Assembly (NCBI GenBank): GCA_024278415.1
Contig: JAJRTI010000778.1
Coordinates: forward strand, 1-32,537
DNA from: Planctomycetota bacterium
GTDB taxonomy: Bacteria > Planctomycetota > Brocadiia > JAJRTI01
Length of the DNA: 32,537 nt
Reading direction: 5' to 3'
Position numbers and translations under genes: made by a program. This document shows positions 27,654 through 32,537 of the stretch, piece by piece (the stretch's first letter is position 1; every line of letters starts with the position of its first letter). A model generated the notes under the pieces. The model was not told where the DNA came from, did no database searches, and saw nothing but the letters and a program-made list of their open reading frames with translations.

Positions 27654-28913
27654 ATGTGCTCCCAGGACGAACGCTTCAACCCGTGGCATCTAGCCCAGGC
27701 CCAGCTCGCCCAGGTCGCGGAGAAACTGGGCCTCGACGACGGCATCCACCGCGTGCTCGCGAAGCCCAAGCGCGCGCTCATCGTGTCCGTGCCGGTGAAG
27801 ATGGACGATGGGTCGCTGCGCGTGTTCGAGGGCTATCGCGTGCAGCACGACCTCAGCCGCGGGCCGGGCAAGGGAGGTATCCGATATCATCCCGACGTGA
27901 CGCTCGACGAGGTGAAGGCGCTCGCGATGTGGATGACTTGGAAGACCGCGGTCGTGGGCATCCCCTACGGCGGCGCCAAGGGCGGCATCGTCTGCAACCC
28001 CAAGGAGATGTTGCTCGGCGAACTCGAGCGCCTGACCCGGCGCTACACCTCGGAGATCATCCCCATCATCGGCCCGCAGAGCGATATCCCCGCGCCGGAC
28101 GTGAACACGAACCCGCAGACCATGGCGTGGATCATGGACACGTACAGCATGAACGTGGGCCACACCGTGCTCGGCGTGGTGACCGGCAAACCCATCAGCA
28201 CCGGGGGCTCTCTGGGCCGCAACGAGGCCACCGCGCGCGGCTGTATGTTCGTGATCATGAGCGCGGCAAAGGCCATGGACGTGTCGCTCGCCGGCCTGCG
28301 CGTCGCGGTGCAGGGCTACGGCAACGCCGGCTCCATCGCCGCGCGGCTGCTCCACGAGCAGGGGTGCAAGATCGTCGGCGTGAGCGACTCGCAAGGCGGA
28401 GTGATGAATCCCCACGGCCTCGACCCCGCGGCCGTGTCCCAGCACAAGCAAGACAACGGCACCGTGGCCACGTACGCGGACGGCGACCGCATCACGAACG
28501 ACGAGCTGATCACCATGGATTGCGACGTGCTCGTGCCGGCCGCGTTGGAGAATCAGATTACGGAGGCCAACGCGGCCGACATCCAGGCCAAGATCGTGGC
28601 CGAGGCCGCCAACGGCCCCACCACGCTCGAGGCCGACGCAATCCTCGCGGACAAGGGCGTGCTCGTGTTGCCGGACATCCTCACGAACGCGGGCGGCGTG
28701 ACCGTGTCCTACTTCGAGTGGGTGCAAGGCACGCAGGCGTACTTCTGGAGCGAGCGCGAGGTAAACCTGAAGCTGCGGGACATGATGCAGCGCGCGTTCA
28801 AGCAGGTGCACGCGACCGCGGAGGAGCACAACGTAAGCCACCGCATGGCCGCGCAGATGCTCGCGGTCAGCCGCGTGGCCGAAGCGAAGACGACGCGGGG
28901 GATTTATCCGTAA
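27654..28913 (+). CDS. gdhA: Glutamate dehydrogenase (Glu/Leu/Phe/Val dehydrogenase family)
   Basis: A 419-residue hexameric-type glutamate dehydrogenase, interconverting glutamate and 2-oxoglutarate plus ammonia. GKGGIRYHPDV (Lys73 region) binds substrate; PYGGAKGGI holds the catalytic Lys109; VQGYGNAGS (220-227) is the NAD(P)-binding turn; 'VLVPAALENQIT', 'NGPTTLEAD' and 'DILTNAGGVTVSYFEWVQ' are conserved. The length is that of the small, about 420-residue class. ATG 27654 follows GAGGAG by 10 bases; an in-frame ATG at 27621 lies within the terminal repeat of the inserted element and is rejected. Likely former operon partner of glnB; it may now depend on its own promoter. A heptad-repeat element begins just after its stop. 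Confidence 0.95.
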   Translation: MCSQDERFNPWHLAQAQLAQVAEKLGLDDGIHRVLAKPKRALIVSVPVKMDDGSLRVFEGYRVQHDLSRGPGKGGIRYHPDVTLDEVKALAMWMTWKTAVVGIPYGGAKGGIVCNPKEMLLGELERLTRRYTSEIIPIIGPQSDIPAPDVNTNPQTMAWIMDTYSMNVGHTVLGVVTGKPISTGGSLGRNEATARGCMFVIMSAAKAMDVSLAGLRVAVQGYGNAGSIAARLLHEQGCKIVGVSDSQGGVMNPHGLDPAAVSQHKQDNGTVATYADGDRITNDELITMDCDVLVPAALENQITEANAADIQAKIVAEAANGPTTLEADAILADKGVLVLPDILTNAGGVTVSYFEWVQGTQAYFWSEREVNLKLRDMMQRAFKQVHATAEEHNVSHRMAAQMLAVSRVAEAKTTRGIYP

Positions 28914-28916
28914 AGA

Positions 28917-29067
28917 CGTAAAGCGTAAAGCGTAAAACGTAAAACGTATTGCGTATTGCGTATTGCGTATTGCGTATTGCGTATTCTGCAGGACGTAGCG
29001 GTTGTGAGCGAAACTTGAAGGACCGGCCTACGGGCCCCGTCTCAGACTTTACGTTTTACGTTTTACG
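28917..29067. repeat. Palindromic heptad-repeat element between gdhA and the sulfatase-like gene
   Basis: Ten seven-base units run from 28917 to 28986: two CGTAAAG, two CGTAAAA, five CGTATTG and a final CGTATTC. At 29047-29067 an inverted set (CTTTACG, TTTTACG, TTTTACG) can pair with 28931-28948 over 18 bases. It begins four bases after the gdhA stop and ends eight bases before the next ATG. Read through, it gives an artefactual peptide repeating RIAYCVL. Confidence 0.85.
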
Positions 29068-29074
29068 CATCACC

Positions 29075-30484
29075 ATGAACCTCATCCTCATCTGCCTCGA
29101 CACCCACCGCGCGGACTGTGTGGCCGCGGCCGGCCGCAACGACGTGATCCAGACGCCGAACATGGACGCACTCGCGCGGGATGGCATCCTCTTCGACAAC
29201 GCGTTCGGTGAGGGCCAGCCCACAATCGAATACCGTCGCGCGCTCGTGACCGGCATGCGCGGGTTCCCCTGGCGCTACGACTACGACACGCGCGGCCTGT
29301 GGCCCAATGGCCGCGGTTGGCACAAGATCCCGCCGGAGCAGGATACGCTCGCGGAGATTCTACTGGCGAATGGGTACACGACCGGCTTCTACTCCGACAC
29401 GTACCACATGTTCAAGCCCACGCAAAACTTCACCCGCGGCTTCACAAGCTGGGAGTTCGTGCGCGGGCAAGAGAGCGACAACTACCGCACCGGGCCGCTG
29501 AGCCGAGTCGACCTCAGCAAGTACGTGCCGCCCGGCGCGAAGCGCGCCAACCCGGTGCTCGTGCAATACCTGCTCAACATGCTCGACCGCGAGAAGGAGG
29601 AGGACTGGACCTCCGCCCAGGCGTTCCGCGGCGCCATCCGATTCCTGGAGGACAACCAAGACAACCGGCCGTTCTTCCTCTGGGTCGATAGCTTCGACCC
29701 CCACGAGCCGTGGGACCCGCCCACGCGCTACGCGGACCTATATGACCCGGACTGGTCCGAGCCCTTCGAGCCCATCCACCAGCGAGGCCAAGCCGACGCG
29801 CGCATGCAGCAGCGCATCAAGGCGCTCTACTACGGCGAGTGTACGTTCGTGGACAAGTGGATCGGCCACCTGCTGGACAAGCTCGAAGACCTCGGCATGG
29901 CCGACGACACGATTGTCATCATCACGTCCGACCATGGCACGGAACTGTGGGACCATGGCGCGGTGAGCAAGGGAGTGCACAACTGCCGATACCGGCACAA
30001 CAGCGAACTCCTCTTCCTCATGCGCCTCCCCGGCAAGCAGTACGCGGGCACGCGCGTGAAAGGCTTCGTGCAGAACCACGACATTGTCCCGACCGCGCTC
30101 ACGCTCATGGGCATCGACCACGCGCCGGTCGACGGCGAGAACATCATGCCGCTCGTGGCCGGCGAGGCCGACGAGGTACGCGACGTGTGCATCACCGGCT
30201 GGGGAGGCCGCGCGTCCGTGCGCACGCACGAGTTCAACTACTCGGTCGACTACGAGGCGCAAGACCCCGGGGAGCACCTGTTCGACGTCGCTCACGACCC
30301 AGACGAGATGACAAGTATCGCGGCCGACCGGCCGGACGTGTGCGCAGAGTATCGGGCGAAGCTGGAGGAGTTTCTGGGCCAAAAGCTGCCGGCCAAGCCC
30401 ATGGACAAGATCCACAAGACGGATGCGCCGATCCGAGTCTGGGCGGAGAAGGCGGAATGCTACCGGCGGTTCGCCGCGCCATGA
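29075..30484 (+). CDS. Sulfatase-family (alkaline phosphatase superfamily) hydrolase
   Basis: A 469-residue cytoplasmic-looking hydrolase with no signal peptide. LICLDTHRAD (Asp9) and the C-terminal 'TSDHGTELWDHG' carry metal ligands as in sulfatases, and 'FFLWVDSFDPHEPWDPP' is the typical D-P-H-x-P segment. The sulfatase signature C/S-x-P-x-R is not present: the aligned stretch is T50-IEYR-RALVTG, so Thr occupies the formylglycine position and Glu replaces Pro. It may therefore be a phospho- or phosphonate hydrolase, or a sulfatase relative with altered chemistry. ATG 29075 is chosen because upstream codons are repeat-encoded. It ends 40 nt before the radical SAM gene. Confidence 0.85.
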   Translation: MNLILICLDTHRADCVAAAGRNDVIQTPNMDALARDGILFDNAFGEGQPTIEYRRALVTGMRGFPWRYDYDTRGLWPNGRGWHKIPPEQDTLAEILLANGYTTGFYSDTYHMFKPTQNFTRGFTSWEFVRGQESDNYRTGPLSRVDLSKYVPPGAKRANPVLVQYLLNMLDREKEEDWTSAQAFRGAIRFLEDNQDNRPFFLWVDSFDPHEPWDPPTRYADLYDPDWSEPFEPIHQRGQADARMQQRIKALYYGECTFVDKWIGHLLDKLEDLGMADDTIVIITSDHGTELWDHGAVSKGVHNCRYRHNSELLFLMRLPGKQYAGTRVKGFVQNHDIVPTALTLMGIDHAPVDGENIMPLVAGEADEVRDVCITGWGGRASVRTHEFNYSVDYEAQDPGEHLFDVAHDPDEMTSIAADRPDVCAEYRAKLEEFLGQKLPAKPMDKIHKTDAPIRVWAEKAECYRRFAAP

Positions 30485-30523
30485 GCCGCGGTGTCCGGGA
30501 ATCGCCCATGCGGGAAAGTGGCC

Positions 30524-31561
30524 ATGTATCGCCTCAACTATGACGTTGGCCCCATCCGGCCGCCGAGCGAAGCATTCAGCGTGCTGATCCGCATGAACCG
30601 CAACTGCCCTTGGAACCAGTGCGCGTTCTGCTCGATCTACAAGCACGCGCGCTACGAGCGCAAGCCGGTCGACGAGGTGCTGGCGGACGTGCGCACGGCC
30701 GCGGCGAATCATCCCGACCCGGGATGGGTGCGCGGCGTGTTCCTCCAAGACGCAGACCCACTCACCGCACCGACGGATGAGATCGTGGAGGTGCTGCGCG
30801 CGGTCCGCAAGCATTTCCCCCACTTAGAGCGCATCACCGCGTACGCCCGCGCACGCACGGTTCGACGCAAGCGCGGCGATCTGCCGCGGCTGCGCGAGGC
30901 CGGGCTCACGCGCCTACACGTGGGCCTCGAAACCGGATACGGCCCGCTCTTGGAGAAGATTCGCAAAGGTGCGACCCCGCAGATCATGATCGAAGCCGGC
31001 CAGGCCGCAAAGGCCGCCGGTTTGGAGGTGAGCGAGTACGTCATGCCGGGGCTCGGCGGCCGGCAGTGGTCGCGCGGGCACGCGATCGCGTCCGCGCAGG
31101 TGCTGAACGCGATCGACCCAGACTTCATCCGCCTGCGCACGCTGAGCCTGCGCGAGGGCACCCCGCTGTGCGACTCGTGGCGGGCCGGCGAGTTCGAGTT
31201 GCCCACGGACGAGGAGATCGTGCACGAGATCCGGCTGTTCGTCGAGACGCTCGACGGCATTCATAGCCGCGTGACGAGCGACCACATCCTGAACCTGCTG
31301 GAGGACGTGGAGGGCCAGTTGCCCGGCGATAAGCCAACCATGCTCGCGCGCATCGACGCGTTCCTGTCGCTGCCAGCCCGCGAGCGCGAGGTCTTCACGG
31401 CCGGCCGGCGCGTCGGCGCACTCCGGTTGCTGGCGGACATGGGCGACCCGGCCAAGCTCAGCCAAGCGGAGGCCGCGCACGCGGAGCTGGCCCAGCAGGC
31501 GGCCCAAGCCGGACAAACGCTCGACGAGTGTCTCCACGCGATCCGCATGACCTTTGTGTAA
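30524..31561 (+). CDS. Radical SAM protein with CX4CX2C cluster motif
   Basis: A 345-residue radical SAM enzyme, function unknown. The cluster motif is NCPWNQCAFCSIYK with Cys28, Cys33 and Cys36, that is CX4CX2C instead of the usual CX3CX2C; I have seen the same spacing in a group of uncharacterised radical SAM proteins with CPWN. Later parts of the partial TIM barrel are visible ('FLQDADPLTAPTDEIVEVL', 'LTRLHVGLETGYGPLLEKIRKG', 'EVSEYVMPGLGG'). The C-terminal 100 residues are helical. ATG 30524 has a weak GGGAAAG upstream; GTG 30491 would add 11 residues. It probably shares a transcript with the sulfatase-like gene. Confidence 0.88.
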   Translation: MYRLNYDVGPIRPPSEAFSVLIRMNRNCPWNQCAFCSIYKHARYERKPVDEVLADVRTAAANHPDPGWVRGVFLQDADPLTAPTDEIVEVLRAVRKHFPHLERITAYARARTVRRKRGDLPRLREAGLTRLHVGLETGYGPLLEKIRKGATPQIMIEAGQAAKAAGLEVSEYVMPGLGGRQWSRGHAIASAQVLNAIDPDFIRLRTLSLREGTPLCDSWRAGEFELPTDEEIVHEIRLFVETLDGIHSRVTSDHILNLLEDVEGQLPGDKPTMLARIDAFLSLPAREREVFTAGRRVGALRLLADMGDPAKLSQAEAAHAELAQQAAQAGQTLDECLHAIRMTFV

Positions 31562-31602
31562 GCATCCGAGAAGCCGAATGCCTTGACACCTGTGCTAACA
31601 AG

Positions 31603-31668
31603 GCGGGCTGCGCCCGCAACGCGGGAGCGGAACGCCTTCGCGTTCCGACGGACGGGGAAGGCCGTCCG
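31603..31668. repeat. Three adjacent perfect hairpins after the radical SAM gene
   Basis: GCGGGC-TGC-GCCCGC (31603-31617), CGGAACGC-CTTC-GCGTTCCG (31628-31647) and CGGACGG-GGAAGG-CCGTCCG (31649-31668) stand side by side. They could fold cotranscriptionally at the 3' end of the operon. No T-tract follows. Confidence 0.7.
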
Positions 31669-31922
31669 CTCGACATGAGCAACTTCTTGTTTTCTGTCGC
31701 GGTTGCTGACCGCGAAGGCGCTAATATGTTCGTGCATAAGTCAGAGATGCTCAACCAACGCCACTGCTGGGACAAGCCCCGTGCTGGCGTGCTGTCCGAG
31801 CGTGAATAGCAGTTAGAGGAGCAAGAATGTCTTGTGAACAACGCGAGCTTTGCCCGCAACCCAACGCTACAGTTGAGTTGTGAGCCCTTGTCTTGACAAG
31901 GACCTGCGCATGTGGCGAAAAC

Positions 31923-32010
31923 AACTACTTGTTTTTCGTCGCGGTTCCCCATGGCTAAGGAGCTATGCTTTCTCGCAGACTTCGCTGCGAGAAAGGGGCG
32001 GCTGCGCCGC
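31923..32010. repeat. 88-bp direct repeat, copy A
   Basis: It matches 32369-32456 over the full 88 bases without gaps, with 13 mismatches by my count (about 85% identity). It contains the perfect hairpin CTTTCTCGCAG-ACTTCG-CTGCGAGAAAG at 31968-31995. The first 24 bases also resemble 31681-31704, a partial third copy (AACTTCTTGTTTTC...). Confidence 0.8.
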
Positions 32011-32018
32011 AGTTCCTA

Positions 32019-32103
32019 ATCTTCATCTTACTCATAAATCTTACTCATAAAACGCATGACACGGCGGAGGAGTAGGACAAAGAGTAAGACTAAGAGTAGG
32101 AGG
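32019..32103. repeat. Second GAGTARGAC-type palindromic element
   Basis: ATCTTACTCATAA-type units at 32019-32050 face GAGTAGGACAAAGAGTAAGA-type units at 32070-32103. The units match those of the element at 25204-25294 but with more mismatches. Confidence 0.6.
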
Positions 32104-32155
32104 GTGACAGTACATCGACAACATGCTGTCCCGATATTTGCGCTAAGGAGTGTCC

Positions 32156-32284
32156 GTCGCGAAATGCCGCGCGACGGGCGCTTGTAGCGCGCTCGTAAGA
32201 GCGTCTCTGGCCGGTAATGCGGGAAACCACAGAACGGAACGCACTGACGTGCGTGCTACCAGCGGGCTCCGTGCATTTCGCGAC
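32156..32284. repeat. 129-bp segment bounded by 12-bp inverted repeats
   Basis: GTCGCGAAATGC at 32156-32167 is inverted at 32273-32284. Inside are CGCTC-GTAA-GAGCG (32190-32203) and ACGCAC-TGAC-GTGCGT (32239-32254). No target duplication is evident at the outer ends. It could be a structured RNA or a decayed small element. Confidence 0.5.
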
Positions 32285-32368
32285 AGAGACCAAAGGCAGG
32301 CAACTCACCACCGCGCTAGCGGCCGCCTTAGCCGCATCCACTCAACAACTTATGGAGATTGCCGCGTG

Positions 32369-32456
32369 AACTTCTTGTTTTCCATACCTGTTCCGGATGG
32401 CTAAGGCACTACGCTTTCTCGCAGACTTCGCTGCGAAAAAGGGGCGGCTGCGCTGC
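32369..32456. repeat. 88-bp direct repeat, copy B
   Basis: Partner of 31923-32010; its hairpin (32414-32441) has one unpaired position, where copy A has G and this has A in the 3' arm. The copies start 446 bases apart. Confidence 0.8.
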
Positions 32457-32475
32457 CGTCGGGCCGCTTGTAGTA

Positions 32476-32537
32476 GGGCGATTTATCGCCCGTCTGCCTC
32501 GTGAGAGCAAGGACGTTCGACGGGCAATGAATTGCCC
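32476..32537. repeat. Two GGGCRAT hairpins at the window edge
   Basis: GGGCGA-TTTA-TCGCCC (32476-32491) and GGGCAAT-GA-ATTGCCC (32522-32537) are close relatives. The second ends exactly at the window end, so more copies may follow outside. Confidence 0.6.

Larger units (their letters stand above)
31562..32537. other. Gene-free 976-bp region packed with hairpins and repeats
   Basis: No credible coding region: frames are short and differ from the codon use of neighbouring genes. The region is unusually rich in small perfect hairpins and internal repeats (listed separately) and has a lower GC content than the genes. It runs off the end of the window, so it may be part of a larger intergenic repeat island. 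Confidence 0.6.

Noticed and set aside
27384..27689. Minus-strand frame across the MITE as a transposase remnant
   Set aside because: About 100 codons with no recognisable transposase motif; the element is too short and the frame extends beyond its ends into gdhA.
28917..28986. CRISPR-like array
   Set aside because: The units are seven bases long with no spacers and no cas genes; it is a simple tandem repeat.
28949..29074. N-terminal extension of the sulfatase-like protein
   Set aside because: It translates the heptad array into repeated RIAYCVL; the family N-terminus MNLILICLDTHRAD starts at 29075.

Overview
This is a GC-rich bacterial chromosome segment, probably from an uncultured member of the PVC group or a neighbouring phylum; Planctomycetota or a Lentisphaerota/Hydrogenedentota-like lineage is my best guess. 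The basis is gene content: a HEAT-repeat protein carrying F5/8C and DUF1080 (3-keto-disaccharide hydrolase) domains, a DUF4838 protein, a sulfatase-family hydrolase, a Gfo/Idh/MocA oxidoreductase and many palindromic intergenic repeats. No rRNA or tRNA gene, CRISPR array or complete insertion sequence was seen. The phylum call is inference.

Layout. Positions 281-3772 (minus): operon of D-aminoacylase, class I amidotransferase-like hydrolase and a secreted glycosidase-like protein. Positions 3862-5384: a small lipoprotein (minus, with clear promoter and terminator) divergent from a secreted protein with one CxxCH motif. Positions 5576-7764 (plus): DUF47 phosphate-transport accessory protein, PiT phosphate transporter, rnpA and yidD, tightly packed. 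Positions 7962-9452 (minus): PilZ protein and Gfo/Idh/MocA oxidoreductase. Positions 9654-12263 (plus): a three-part lipid enzyme (acyl activation, acyl carrier, PlsC acyltransferase). Positions 12270-20860 (minus): sigma-54 activator, HEAT/F5-8C/DUF1080 protein, PHP phosphoesterase and DUF4838 protein. Positions 20861-21747: gene-free and rich in palindromes. Positions 21748-24846 (plus): three membrane proteins I do not recognise; the first has an in-frame TAG near its start. Positions 24794-25177 (minus): DUF1294 protein. Positions 25440-31561 (plus): fused CobA-HemD, PII protein, glutamate dehydrogenase, sulfatase-like hydrolase and radical SAM protein. Positions 31562-32537: gene-free, made of hairpins and direct repeats.

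How the genes fit. glnB and the glutamate dehydrogenase gene look like a nitrogen operon that was split by a 240-bp element with 14-bp terminal inverted repeats and a CTAA target duplication. DUF47-PiT handles phosphate and is coupled to rnpA-yidD (tRNA processing and membrane insertion). The minus-strand cluster 12270-20860 looks like secreted polysaccharide or sugar-derivative catabolism with its own sigma-54 activator. The most original parts are the membrane cassette 21748-24846, the invaded glnB-gdh operon, the seven-base-period hairpin elements beside several gene starts, and the altered active or regulatory sites in the PII protein, the sulfatase-like enzyme and the response regulator.
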